Below are positions 11,370-23,041 of a stretch of DNA of 64,000 nucleotides, in pieces. The notes beneath the pieces are model-generated. The model made no database searches. It was not told the DNA's origin and was given only the letters and a program-made list of their open reading frames with translations. Each line of letters begins with the position of its first letter. Within the stretch, counting starts at the first letter, position 1. The position numbers and the translations under genes were made by a program. The stretch comes from Abelmoschus esculentus (taxonomy: Eukaryota > Streptophyta > Magnoliopsida > Malvales > Malvaceae): assembly GCA_035048815.1 (NCBI GenBank), contig JAUCBN010000025.1, positions 12,424,501-12,488,500 on the forward strand, written 5' to 3'.

Positions 11370-12692
11370 TGTCGCGTGTCAAAAGTGTGCGTTTAGTGCA
11401 AGTGGACACATCGAAAGTAATAAGTGATAAGTATTATCGGATTATCGTCTCCACAGGGACTGGTATACTTAATATGTCTTCTTTGTCTTTTTGTTCTGTA
11501 GAAAAGTAAAAACACAAGTGAATTGAGTTGATTTATCTAAACTAAAATAACTAAATAAAAGTAAAGAGTTGGAATAATAGAGAGAGATGGGTCAGGATCC
11601 AGTTGCGTTGTATTGTGGATTTGATTGACTTGTCTCTGCTCAATGCAATCGTATATCACTGCCTCGGCAGCACTACAGTTTACTGACTTGGCAGCGACAA
11701 TACTGTCTTCCGCGGCAATCCCTTGCTCGTGGGTAGACTTTACCAAAGTTCGGCAAAGTGTCCTTGAATGACTCCGCTTATCCCTAAGTCAGAGTGCTGT
11801 TGATGACTAGTCCTTGATGATACCTCCCGGCGTGAACCAATTATACTCACCAACCAATCTCACACTTCTTTTAGCCGCTGAAACTCTTAACCTATCCCTA
11901 GGCCGAGTTAGTATTTCGCGATTGAAACACTGTACTTATCCCTTTCGTGAATCTAACTCTCCCGAGCGTAGATAAATGGATGACTCACACTCTCCTCTCC
12001 CGAGCTTGAATGCGAGAACAAAGAATAACAAAGGATAAGCAAACCTTGATAATTTTATTGCATTGAATCAAAGATAAAGTACAATCTCCTCTCACATATA
12101 CTCGACAACCTTCACCTAATCCCTAAGAAGGTTTAGAACATAATGGAGAGGAAGAAGACAAGTATAGAAATCGACTGTCTCCCTAGGTATTCTGTGTCTA
12201 ATACATTGGGTGGCTAGGTCTTTATATAGGCTAGACCTAGGCCAAACCTTTCCTAAGTAGAATACAACTTGGAGTAGGGAACAAGTCAAGTACATAATTA
12301 AAATATTTCCAAGTTTAGATTCGGCTAACGGGGCTTTCCCGCGTGGTCTCGCCTTGGGCTTTTCCTTGTGCTAGCCAGCTCCGATCCATGGGCTTTGAGT
12401 CCAGACACATTCCTTGGATTTTTATCTTTCCATCGCCTACAGTCTTGCTTCCTGTCTTTCTGTTGCTGCCTCGGCATCAGGTCCTGCCTCGGCCTTGTCA
12501 CTGTCGCGGCATTGGTTTTCCTGCAAAGATATAAAAATGTAGTAAAACGTGCCTTTTTTGTAAACATTATCTTTATGAGTTTAACTTCTAAATATATCAC
12601 ATTGAGTTCATGCATTGGTCCAAGTGGATGTATATTTGGTGATTAATTCCCATAAAAAGAGTAAAAAATGATAGTGTGTTGAGCACTTATCA
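11370..12692 (-). repeat. 5' LTR of element D
   Basis: The ends are TGTCGCGTGTC (11370) and GAGCACTTATCA (12692). It is followed by the target duplicate CGCCC (12693-12697). Its length equals that of the 3' LTR. On the minus strand it contains the family TATA box (CCTATATAAAG near 12220). Confidence 0.95.
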
Positions 12693-14189
12693 CGCCCCTG
12701 CCATTGTTGAAGACCGTTTCAACAGGTCTTTCATTGCTCGTCAGCTATAGGAGGAACAAGGGTTCCAACATTCCGATGAAGAAAATTTCGGCATTGAGCA
12801 CTCCTTGTTCAACAAGATAAAATAACAAAACGGGAGATCTTCTGCCTACAACCAAATCAGGCCAATGCCACCATCGTGCGAGAATTCTATGCGCACGGAC
12901 CAAGCAAGGACTCTCTTTTTGTCCACTGCCGAGGCAGGCCTGTCAAACTTGATGCCGAGACAATCAACCTATTCTACGGCCTTACACCTGAACGTGATGT
13001 CCATGCCGAATTCATGGAGGATGTCACCACTAAAGATTATGAGCTGATAAAAGACGACCTTTGCTACGAGAATACTCATTGGGAAACTGGTGCCCATATA
13101 GGATCAATAGCAAGTCAAAGTCTGAAACCCGAGGCCAAGCTTTGGAACACCTTTGTCAAGAGACGCGTTATCCCAACCTCCCACAATAGTATGGTGGACC
13201 GGAGAAGAATGGTGCTCATCCAATCAATCATCAACAAACGGAGCATCAATGTTGGAGAAATTATTTTATGAGAAATATATGAATGCGGTAAGAAGGATAG
13301 AGGACCACTATATTTTCCTTGTTTAATTATTGATATTTGTAATGCTGCAGGTGTACCTACGGCCGAAATAGATGAATTCAAAGCCTATAGGAGAGGGTGG
13401 ACAAGATAATTCTGACACAAAATCATGCATATCACACAGGCAGAACCAGTCCAAACAACTCCCCAGCAGTTCACTGCTGATATTGCTATCGGGACCCAAT
13501 ACATGGCAGACATGCCTGACACTGCCCACACCACTGCCGCAGCAGACCCATACCAGGAAATACTACAAAGGATAGCAGCTATGGATCTTAGGCAACAGAG
13601 ATACATGAAGTATCAAAGAGACTTTAACAGCAAACCTGCCAAATGATGCTCCATAACTTTCCAAACCAAGGGGTGCAGTTTCTAGAATTCCCCACCAACA
13701 TGTTTGTAACAGCTGCACCCTACACCAAAACTACACCAGCTCCAGGAGGACCGAGGCCATTCTTCCCTACTAGCCCTCAACAACAATTTCATACTGCTGG
13801 CCCATCTAGGGCAACAGACTCTGTCGCGGCATCATCTGCCAGCAGACGACCATTAAAGAGGAGGGCAGTCTTCAGCACTCCACCAAGATCCACCATCATC
13901 ATGGGCAGTCTATCAGCAGAGATAGATGCCTATGTACATCAAAGCTCAACCGCTGCCTGGACAAGCATACACCATACCTGGGCAGATGCAACAAATGCAG
14001 GTGGGAAAGACATCATGGTCACTGAGGAAATAACCGACGAGGAAGAAGGAGAAGAAATGGATGCTCCAATGCAACGGACATCACCAACGAGAGTCCAACC
14101 ACCAAGACAAGCAAAAACTCAGCCATCGACATCACCGAAGATGAAGAAATCAACATCACGACCTCGACGAAAGATTGTGACAAGCAGCT

Positions 14190-17100
14190 TGTAACATCCC
14201 GGTTTTGGGGTTAGTAGTTTAAGTGTTGGTTTGGGGGATTCGATTCGGATCAAATTCTTCGGTTCATTAATTGCGGGAAAGTAAGCATACTTAGAATCCT
14301 TAGAGAGCCATTAACCCAATTTATTTTTAATTAAATATTATCCTCCAAATATGTTTTAATTAATTTTAATAAATTGCTTATTTTCATTTTCTTTTGTAAC
14401 CTCCCATTTTCTCATCTTTTCTCCCAAATTTTCTCTCCATTTTCTTCTCCAAATTTCTTCAATTACTTGCTGATTTCTTCTTCATTTTCAACAAGATTTA
14501 ATTCATTTTATTCATCCTTTCATTCTCTACAAAACCTACTCATCAATTTTGCAAAATCAACATCCATTTTCAAGGAAATCAAGAGAGGATTTCTCATCTT
14601 TTTGGTGGAGTTAATCTCAAAGGTAAAATTCTGATTTCTAATCTTTTTCTAAGGTTCTTTATTGAAATTCCCAAGTATTGTCTTGCTCATTAACAATTGA
14701 TATGTAATTTTGTGTTTCTAATTCAAGATCTATGAGTTTTATGATAGATTTGTGAAATCTTTTTGGATATCAATTGATGCTCGAATTAGGATGATTTAAT
14801 TATGATATTAGGTCAATTAAAAGATTGATTGAGTCTTGAAATGAGTTAACAACAAATTAATCCCGGAATAATACAATCGGTGGTGTTTTAAGGTGGTTTT
14901 CGGTTATTTTAGGGGTTGTTTTAAGTGTTTTGCTCTTTCTGGATGTATAAGGATGGTTTGGAAGTGTTTTTAGTTCATAATTGAGGTGGATTAGATGTTA
15001 GATTCATAAGGTTAAGGGCTGATGTTGTTTCGGATAAGTTTCGGCTTAGTTTTCGGTCTTTTCGGCAAGGTTTTCGATAGTTTTGTGAAGGTTTAATGTG
15101 GCTGCTGTTTTGAGCATGTTATGATATGAATATGCTCTGTTTTTAATGTTGTAGAGGAAGTGCAAGAAGGTCCGTAAGTGGCTGGTGCGTTGGTGTTGCC
15201 GTCGGAGCGTCGGCGAGGGCTTGTTTCGTTGTCGGTGAGTGATTTCGGATTAAAAGTGTTTCGCAACGGTTTAGTTCTGTTTTGGGGACTATGGAATACT
15301 GTGAAAACTTTCCATAGTTCAAGATTAAGTAAAGTAAATGATTTTGATGCATTATTGTGAGTTTCGGCTATTTTCGGTAACGACATTTATGATGATGATT
15401 TAGAGAGATTTTTTGGAAATGCATAAGTATGATTTTGAAATGATGCATGCATGTGTTAATTGCTGGAAATGCATGGTTTATAAAGACATCCATGGTTTAT
15501 GAAAACATGAAAAATGAAGTAGAATATGATATGGTTATTTGCCTTACATATGATGGTGCCATTGGGAATGACTTTTGGTTCATTTGTTGAACACATTATG
15601 GATGCATTATGAGCAGCAAATTAGCATGCATACTTGAACTTGATATTGGCTTAGTGACACTAACTTTAGATTCGAATACAAATGACATTTCATTAGGATT
15701 GAGTGCACTATAAATATTATGGAAATAAAGGAAAAATGCCTACACGTAACAAGGGTGACTTTGTGTCCAACCGTGCGTGGTAGAGCCACCTACACGTAAC
15801 AAGGGTGACTATGTGTCCAATCGTACGTGGTAGAGCTAATAATGGTGACTTCGTGTCATGTCAATGGTGACTTTGTATCATGACGAGACTAAAGGTCTCT
15901 AATCAATGGATCCGTGTATTCGGTGAACTTAAGGTTCACATTAAGTGATCACTAGAAAGCCAATATACATATATGGAATAATTTGGTACATTTTACATTA
16001 TTTATGGAATGAATTGATAATGCCATGCATACTCAAGGAAAGGTTTTTGGTATTATGAACATGAACATGATTTGTTAAGCATGCTTGGTTTTAGAAAGGC
16101 ATTACAAGTTATGGTTTTTAAATATGGTTTTAATTTGATGCATTGATGATCTTGTTTAGAGCTTCCTCACTAAGCATGTTTTGCTTAAGCTCTCTCTTCA
16201 TCTTTGCAGAAAAATAGAGACATTTGGGGCTGCATTTGGAGCAAGAGAACCAAGGGGAAAAGACCTCACATTTTTGGTATGATTTGGCAAATAAATAGGG
16301 GCTCAACAATGTGTAAACCTATCCCTTATGAGAGTGTGTTTTGCTTTAGTTAATGACTTGTAATAAGACCTTATTTTGCTTGGGTTGTTGGATGGATTGT
16401 GGTAATGTTTTGGATTGGTTGAAATATGATCATGCATATGTGTTTCTTGTTTTTAATCATAACGTAGGAAGCTTGCCTATAGATTATTTTGGGGTCTTAG
16501 ATGTTGGTAAATGTGTGCTTAAAATTGTCCTTTATGTTTAGGGAGCATGCATATAGTTGAGCGTGACCAATGGATGTGTTTAGATGGGGTTTGAACCAAC
16601 CAAAATTGTCTAATTAGTGATTCTGGACAGGGGGTATCGAAACACCCTCTGGTGGTATCGATACCCCAAGGCAATTTTGGGGTGGCATCGAACCATGGTT
16701 CAATGCCATTACTTCACTAGACACCAAGGTATCGATACAACTCAAGGAGGTATCGATACCATTGGCTTTCGAAGGCTTAATTAGACACATCCATGCCATG
16801 GTATCGATACCATGCTTGATGGTATCGATACCCAGACCAAAAAGGAAGAATTATAAGTGTTGCAAGCTTGTGTTAGGTCGAATAAACTCCCGCAATCGAA
16901 TATGGATGCTATGAATAACATTTTGAGTTGTAATATCACCTTGATGCATGATGTTCACTTAAATTCGTATTGCTAAATTAATGTTGGTTTTAGTCCCTAT
17001 GATTTGTGAGCTTTACAATTAGGTCCCCAATCATTGAAACATGAAATTGATGATGCTATAATGATCCGATTGATCTGAATTTTAATGTGCGTGTTCTGTG

Positions 17101-17398
17101 CATGTTTAATTGAACCTTGGTAGATTGAAGTTCCGGTTTATTATAGAAATTAAAGTTATTTGTGTTTTGGTCCTTATGTTGTATATGCGAGTTGAATGAT
17201 TAATTGTGAATCGAATGTTTCCATTTTCGTTATGCGTGACCCTGACACACATAGGAACTTAATTATGCATCTAGTTAAGAAAAAAATATATCAGTTTTTA
17301 GGGTTGTTTATCAAATCGGACCTTCGCGGGTTTGGTTCGATATTCCCCATGTAACCCATTAGTGCCGGTTCCGTCTAGGCCGGGCTAAGGGGGTTACA
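14190..17398 (+). mobile_element. T1: 3.2 kb solo LTR of a Ty3/gypsy element (Tekay/Del-like)
   Basis: It starts TGTAACATCCCGG and ends GGGGGTTACA, with target duplication CAGCT at 14185-14189 and 17399-17403. No coding frame and no internal direct copy of its ends were found, so it is read as a solo LTR rather than a full element. Long LTRs starting TGTAACRCCCC are typical of Del/Tekay chromoviruses; that assignment is inference. Inside are a two-copy repeat CCTACACGTAACAAGGGTGA (15738 and 15789), a GAGCTTCCTCACTAAGC...TTTGCAG block (16159-16209), and a cluster of GGTATCGATACC palindromes. It splits the last codons of F ORF3. Confidence 0.85.
16631..16834. repeat. Cluster of GTATCGATAC palindromes in T1
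   Basis: At least five copies of GTATCGATAC, or one-base variants of it, occur in about 200 bases (for example near 16645, 16729, 16748, 16800 and 16821), mixed with GGCATCGAACCATGGTTC. A similar cluster lies in T2. Confidence 0.85.
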
Positions 17399-17420
17399 CA
17401 GCTCTTCGGAGTCCCTTTAA

Positions 17421-18328
17421 TTTTTATATATTCAATGCTTTTTATTTCTATCTCTGCTTGTTTCTTTTCATATTTTGTTGCCTACTATTTAACCCTAATA
17501 TAAGCATTGAGGACAATGCTTGGTTCGAGTTTGGAGGTGTAGAGCCACTTCCAAGGCAATCCATTGCCGCGGCCTTGCCAAGATAAGAGAGTATTTAAGT
17601 GATAATTTTTTTTATTTTTATGTCCACCACTTTACTTGAATCTGTTGCCCATACTTTTGCACTACCCATCATCAGTATTGCCTTAGTTTATTCTTTAAGG
17701 CTATAGAAATCTTTCTCCTTACCATGGTTAGGTCCTGTTAAGAAGGTTTAACCTTAGGATACTTAAGGATGAAAACTTAGAAGCTTACTATAAGATAAAT
17801 CCTAAAAACACTTTTGGGACTTGTTGGATTATAGGAATTCTTTTAATGAACTTAGGTGATAAAGGCTTAGATTTTTGGGCAAGTGACTAGAGGTGCCTAT
17901 CACCGGCTCAAGGAATTACTCTTCTTCATGCTATAGGTGCCCGAAATTGGCTCTAGTATGCTAAAAGAATATCAAAAGAAAGAAGGAATTAGTGATGAGA
18001 AAAACACAATTCTTTAGGTGCCCGAAATTGGCTCAAGAATTGGTTGTTTAGAAAAGAAGAGAACACTAAACCCAAATCTACTTGTCTTGAACTTAGAGTT
18101 TGTCTAAGAAAGCCTTTAATCAAACTTGTCCACAAAAACGCACACACTCACTAAATCTTATAGTTTGCTTCTTGGTAAACCCTTGGGTAGCCGAAAGATT
18201 AAGTCTAAAGAATAAGCATAGTTATGGTGGGGAGAATAGATGGAAACATAAGACCAAGAGAGAATAGAGTTTGGCAAATTGATGGTTTACACTGCTTGAG
18301 GACAAGCAATAGTTCGAGTTTGGGGGTG
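17421..18328 (+). other. 3' noncoding region of F: hairpins and two polypurine tracts
   Basis: No gene is present. It holds the internal stem-loop AAGCATTG/AGGA/CAATGCTT (17502-17521) and an adjoining tract GGTTCGAGTTTGGAGGTG (17522-17539), three short hairpin-like units with GGTGCCYR...GGCTC cores (about 17888-18040, stems partly decayed), and the terminal stem-loop ACTGCTTG/AGGA/CAAGCAAT (18291-18310) before the tract AGTTCGAGTTTGGGGGTG (18311-18328). Confidence 0.85.
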
Positions 18329-19664
18329 TGATAAGTGCTCAACTCACTATCACTTTTTACACCTTTTATGGGCATTAATCATCAAATCTACACCTACTCA
18401 GACCAATGCATATACTTAATGTGATATATTTAGAGGTTATGCTTATAAAGATGATATTTATAAAAAAGGTAAGTTTTACTGCATTTTTACATCTGTGCAG
18501 GAAGAAGTATTGTCGTGGCAGCAAACTGGGGCCGAGGCAGGACCTGATGCTGAGGCAACAGAAAACAAGTGACGATATTGTAGGCAAGCTGAGGAGAAAA
18601 TGAGAAGAACATTGCTGGACAAGAAGCCTAAGGATCGGAGCTGGATAGCACGAGGAAAGCCCAAGACAAGGCCACGCAGGAAAGCCTCCTATTTGGAATA
18701 AACTTGGAAATATTTTATTTATGTACATGACTTGTTCCCTACTCCAAGTTGTATTCTACTTTGGAAAGGTTTGCGCTAGACCAAGCCTATATAATCCCTA
18801 GCCGTCCAAGAGGAGGAGGAGAGGAGAGTTTTCGGCACAAAGAGCTTAGACCTAGCCGACATCATCTTTTAGAGTTTTCTTTTCTTTACATTATGTTCTA
18901 ATTTTCTCTAGGCTTAGGTGAAGGTTGTAGCGTATTAGTGTGAGGAGATTGAACCTTGTTTCTTATTTCAATGCAATAAAGTATCGAAGTTTGCTTATTC
19001 TTTGCCATTCTTTGTTCTTGCATTCAAGCTCGAGAGAGAAGTTTGTGAGTAATCCATTTATCTAATATCGACAGAGTTAGATTCACGAAAGGAATAAGTA
19101 CGGTGTTTCAATCGGGAAACACTAACTCGGCCTAGATATAGGTTAAGAGTTTCAGCGGCTAAAAGAAGTGTGGGATTGGTTGGTAATTACAATTGATTCA
19201 CGCCGAGAGGTATCATCAAGGACTGGTCATCAACAGTACTTCGACTTAGAGATAAGCGGAGGCATTAAAGGACACTTTGCCGAACTTTGACAGTCTACCC
19301 AAGAGCAAGAGATTGTCGCGGCAGGAAAGCATCATCGTTGTCGAGGCAGTAAACTGTAGTACTGCCGAGGCAGTGTTGTGCGATTGCATTGGACAAAAAT
19401 AAGTCAATTGAATCCACTATACAACACAACTGGATCCTGGCCACTTTCTCTATCTGATTTTCTCTTTTTATTTAGTTCTCTTTATTTAGTTTCATCAAAC
19501 CCCAATTTACTTGTGTCTTTATTTTATTTCTTTTTACAGAGCAAGAAGATGAAGAGGGCATATTAAGTAGACCAATCCCTGTGGAGACGATATCTGATAT
19601 ACTTATCACTTTATTACTTGCGACGTGTTCACTTGCACTAATTGCGCATAATTGACATGCATCA
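18329..19664 (+). repeat. 3' LTR of element F
   Basis: It starts TGATAAGTGCTCAACTC and ends GACATGCATCA, a two-base variant of the usual GACACGCAACA. TATA-like CCTATATAA lies near 18787 and AATAAA near 18975. The flank GCCAGGACCATTAATG to its right is ORF3-like sequence of a different element. Confidence 0.9.
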
Positions 19665-20500
19665 GCCAGGACCATTAATGTTGGAAAAATCATTCTAGAA
19701 AAATCTTATGCTGCACTGAAGAGAAAGCAAAGCACTTTAGTGTTTCTGAGGCTTATCATAGCCTTGTGACTCAAGCAAGAGGTGTTTGAAGATATTGATG
19801 ATTACCAGCTAAGGGGAAGAAAAAGAATTTTCATGGTAAAAATTTATGAGCTCATGAGTTTTGAAGAAGATGCTACAGTAAATGTTCCATCCGATGGTGA
19901 TTGATGCAGCTAGATTGGCCACTCTTACTACCATGGTAGAGGGAACTCAAGCTCAAATCAGTAAACTTCATGCCAAGTTCATGACATTCTTGGAGTAAGT
20001 CCAAGAACGAGACTTCATGGTCCAATAAAATTTCATGACACTACTCTAACATGAAGTTGTTCCATTCCCAATCCTCCCAAAATATCTCTTTAAATAGACA
20101 CAACTAGCTCAAGAGACTCTTGAGGCCCAACATGTCCCACCTAAACCAAGCTAAACAAATACTACACCTACATCTACACCAATAACATCGACAATTGATT
20201 CACGTCAAGTATCACCTGGATCCTCTCGATGCCCAACTTCAGCGAAGGAAAAAGGCAAAGAACTGATGCAGACAACAAGACCTCATCTAGTGGAAAACCC
20301 TTTCAAAATTGATAATAGTGAGCATGACAACTATGTACATCCTATGAACCCAATGCTGAGGTTGGGGCAATATAATCCGTCCAAGCCTATCTCACCAAGG
20401 TTTTGGGCTTGTCAAACCCATCAGAATTGCTCACATACTTGGAGAATGTAAATGGATAAGATGGACTTATGGAAACTTGGGAGGCTTATCCAAATCCTAC
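19665..20500 (+). pseudogene. H: decayed ORF3-like remnant of another Athila-like element
   Basis: The first bases encode TINVGKIILE, which matches the RTINVGEIILREI block of the family ORF3 in the same orientation, so F seems to have inserted in that domain of an older element. Further right are short frames with IDAARLATLTTMVEG, then a Pro/Thr-rich part (TPITSTIDSRQVSPGSSR) comparable in position to the ORF3 tail. Many stops and frame changes are present, and the left half is missing. The assignment rests mainly on the first block and is moderate. The rest of the stretch shows nothing else. Confidence 0.5.
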
Positions 20501-20631
20501 AATTCAAGCTTTGTGTTCCCCCTCAATATGAAAACTTTCTAATATAGGATAAACTTTTATTAGTTAGCTTTATTATATTGAATCATGATCGTTAATGTAA
20601 TTTAATCTTAGTCGTTGGATGTATGTGGGCC

Positions 20632-20846
20632 AATTATAAATAGAGGCTCACCCCTCCTCACAATTCACTTCATCATTGAGTAAAAGAGCAATCACTCAAA
20701 GCCTTTCTCTTATTCTACCATTCTTTTTTTCCTTTGTTTTATTTCTTTAAGTAACAAAGCTTTGAGGGCTTTGTTTAGAGGCTGACTTAGGCAAGTTGTG
20801 ACCTAAGGCTGCACCGTTTTTTTAAAACGATTCTGGACCCTTTACA
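20632..20846 (+). promoter_or_regulatory. Promoter and 3' end of the 5' LTR of K
   Basis: ATTATAAATAGAGG at about 20634 is a good TATA box. The LTR ends CCCTTTACA at 20846, followed after two bases by the primer-binding site. The LTR appears short (probably under 400 bp), with its left end not resolved. Confidence 0.6.
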
Positions 20847-20848
20847 AA

Positions 20849-20866
20849 TGGTACCATAGTGAGATT
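20849..20866 (+). other. Degenerate primer-binding site of K (tRNA-iMet type)
   Basis: TGGTACCATAGTGAG resembles the initiator-Met site TGGTATCAGAGC used by chromoviruses, with several mismatches. Its position directly after the LTR end supports the call. Confidence 0.6.
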
Positions 20867-20868
20867 GT

Positions 20869-21610
20869 TTGGAAGAAATGGTACCACAGAACGTTAGCGA
20901 GGTCCCAACAACTGATCGTGAGACTCGTGCTACTATTGCTGCTGGGAAAAAGAGGGAAATCTCAAGGGACATTATCTCATCTATGGAGAAGAGGGTCACC
21001 AAGCTTGAAGACTCCATGAAGGAGGTCAATGAGTCTCAAGAGGTTGTAGAATCATACTATGACCAAGTTGATTCCATTGAAAGGAATGTTACCAACACGA
21101 TACATACGATGCTGGATGAGACATTTGAAAAGTTGAATGAGTGGGACAATTCCATTAAAATCGATATTATGGCTATGAGAAAGGAGATAGTTGAGCTCAA
21201 AAGTGAGTTACGCATCTACAAGGCAGTTATGCAAAACAGTGTGCTAGGAGATGTAGCAGAACCGAAGTCGACGATTGATGTTTCAAAGCCAAGGAGTTCA
21301 AAGGCGCAAGGAACGTCCAGGACGTAGAGAATTTCATTTGGGGATTGGATTAGTATTTTAGACTAATGGGTATTGAGGATGATACCACAAAGGTAAACAA
21401 TATAATTTTTCTTGGTTGATGGTGATCTTTTATAGTGGTGGCATAGGAGTTTGGAGGAGAACATTATCACAACTTGGAAGGAATTCGATTTGAAATTCAA
21501 TGAGCAATTCTACCCAAAGAATTCTATCCAAAAGGCCCATAAAACGATGCACCATTTGAAGCACGATGGGTTAATCCTTGATTACATAAAAAACTTCAAG
21601 GAAATCAAGC
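20869..21610 (+). pseudogene. gag of chromovirus K, N-terminal part
   Basis: The frame from 20869 (MEEMVPQNVSEVP) to 21327 has a heptad-like helical segment (MEKRVTKLEDSMKEV, later MRKEIVELKSELR), the usual N-terminal coiled coil of chromovirus Gag. A stop at 21325 is followed by conserved blocks in shifted frames: FGDWI/MGIEDDTTKVN near 21340-21400, then TWKEFDLKFNEQFYPKNS and LILDYIKNFKEI (21470-21605), which match the Gag core. The frame is cut at 21610 by element A. The next recognisable Gag sequence is at 40531 (AWMELNQMGVVDL-like), after a gap of roughly 25 expected residues. Non-functional. Confidence 0.82.
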
Positions 21611-22936
21611 TGATAAGTGCTCAACACACTATCACTTTTTACTCCTTTTATGGGCATTAAGTACCAAATATGCACCCACTTGGACCAATGCATGCACTCA
21701 ATGTGATATATTTAGAAGTATGCTCATATAGATAATATTTCCAGAAAAAGGCACGTTTTACTGCGTTTTCATATCTGTGTAGGAGAACCAGTGCCGCGGC
21801 AGGGATAAGGCCGAGGCAAGACCTGATGCCGAGGCAGCAGCAGAAAGACAAGAAGCAAGATTATAGGCGATGAAAAGACAAAAATCCAAGGAACGTGTCT
21901 GGACTTGAAGCCCATGAATCTGAGCTGGCTAGCACAAGGAAAAGCCCAAAGGAAGACCACGTGGGAAAGCCCCTTAGCCGAATATAAACTTGGAAATATA
22001 TTATTATTATGTACTTGACTTGTTCCCTACTCCAAGTTGTATTCTACTTAGGAAAGGTTTGCCCTAGGTCTAGCCTATATAAGGACCTAGCCACTCAATG
22101 TATTAGAGGACGAAATACCTAGGGAGAGAGCCGACTTCTACTCTTGTTTCTTTCTTCTCCATCATGTTCTAAACCTTCTTAGGGATTAGGTGAAGGTTGT
22201 AGAGTATTTGTGAGAGGAGATTGTACTTTGTCTTTCATTCAATGCAATAAAGATTATCAAGGTTTGCTTATCCTTTGTTATTCCTTGTTTCACAATTGAG
22301 CTCGGGAGAGGATATTGTGATAATCCATTTATCTAAGCTCGGGAGAGTTAGATTCACGAAAGGGGTAAGTACGGTGTTTCAATCGCGAAATACTAACTCG
22401 GCCTAGGGATAGGTTAAGAGTTTCAGCGGCTAAAAGAAGTGTGAGATTGGTTGGTGAGTATAATTGGTTCACGCCGGGAGGTATCATAAAGGACTAGTCA
22501 TCAACAGCACTCTGACTTAGGGATAAGCGGAGTCATTCAAGGACACTTTGCCGAACTTTGGTAAACTCTGCCCACGAGCAAGGGATTGCCGCGGCAGACA
22601 ATGTTATCGCTGCCCAGGCAGTAAAACTGCAGTGCTGCCGAGGCAGTGATATACGATTGCATTGGACGGAGACAAGTCAACCAATTCCACAATACGACGC
22701 AACTGGATCCTAGCCCATCTCTATACTATTTTAACCCTTACTTTTATTTTAGTTATTTTTAGTTTAGATAAACCAAATCAATTTACTTGTGATTTTATCT
22801 TTTTACAGAACAAGGAGGTGAAGAAAACATATTAAGTATACCGGTCCCGGAGGAGACGATAACTCGATAATATACTTATCACTTATTACTTGCGATGTGT
22901 CCACTTGCACTGAACGCGCACTTTTGACACGCGACA
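21611..22936 (+). repeat. 5' LTR of element A
   Basis: The LTR is 1326 bp, from TGATAAGTGCTCAACAC to GACACGCGACA. It has a TATA box (22076-22083) and AATAAA (22246-22251). Three GC-rich palindromic words cluster near the start (21790-21840) and three more near 22586-22646. Confidence 0.95.
22076..22083 (+). promoter_or_regulatory. TATA box in the LTR of A
   Basis: TATATAAG within AGCCTATATAAGGACC is conserved in the LTRs of A to F. It would start element transcription just downstream. The AATAAA at 22246-22251 is a plausible polyadenylation signal about 170 bases on. Confidence 0.75.
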
Positions 22937-22942
22937 AGTTTT

Positions 22943-22960
22943 TGGCGCCGTTGCCGGGGA
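22943..22960 (+). other. Primer-binding site of A (tRNA-Asp type)
   Basis: TGGCGCCGTTGCCGGGGA lies six bases after the LTR end and is a perfect 18-base match to the tRNA-Asp-type site of Athila elements. Confidence 0.92.
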
Positions 22961-23041
22961 CTGACAACTAAATTTTGTTTTCTTTATTTTCTTGTTTCTT
23001 GTTTCTTTTTATTTTTATTTTACTTTTCTTTTTATTGGTGT

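Larger units (their letters stand above)
5322..12692 (-). mobile_element. Element D: non-autonomous Athila-like element with both LTRs
   Basis: The element is 7371 bp, with LTRs at 11370-12692 (5') and 5322-6644 (3'), each 1323 bp and very similar. The first 160 bases from the plus-strand left ends differ at about four positions. The target-site duplication is CGCCC (5317-5321 and 12693-12697). Internal order on the minus strand: primer-binding site, gag with a 330-bp internal deletion, truncated protease, ORF3, 3' noncoding region, polypurine tract. There is no RT, RNase H or integrase. It inserted into ORF3 of element F. Confidence 0.95.
5297..17420 (+). pseudogene. ORF3 of element F (plant transposon protein domain), split in three
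   Basis: ATG at 5297 opens MATYKRFA, the same start as in B, D and E. D interrupts after 25 nucleotides. The frame resumes at 12698 and is broken again at 14189 by T1. The last codons and stop lie at 17404-17420. Visible parts include VREFYAHGPSKDS (about 12875), the block ending RSINVGEIIL (13271), and a Pro/Arg-rich tail with RVQPPRQAKTQPS. There are extra lesions: a stop in LQL*EEQ near 12750, a damaged stretch near 12790-12840, a TGA after EIIL (13269-13271), stops near 13405-13415, and a frame change near 13640. The domain resembles the Pfam family 'putative plant transposon protein' (PF20167), found in the env-like position of Athila-type elements. Its molecular role is unknown. Confidence 0.85.
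5143..19664 (+). mobile_element. Element F: Athila-like retrotransposon 3' half, interrupted by D and T1
   Basis: Four pieces line up with the complete copies D, E and B: leader plus ORF3 start (5143-5321), most of ORF3 (12693-14189), ORF3 end plus 3' noncoding region (17399-18328), and 3' LTR (18329-19664). The interruptions are element D and solo LTR T1, each with a perfect 5-bp target duplication. The 5' part of F would lie beyond element O, left of the window. F shares the CTCAACTC LTR start with B, so F and B form one subfamily. Confidence 0.88.

Noticed and set aside
22943..22960. Possible tRNA gene fragment
   Set aside because: Only the 18 bases complementary to the tRNA 3' end are present and they sit right after an LTR; this is a primer-binding site.
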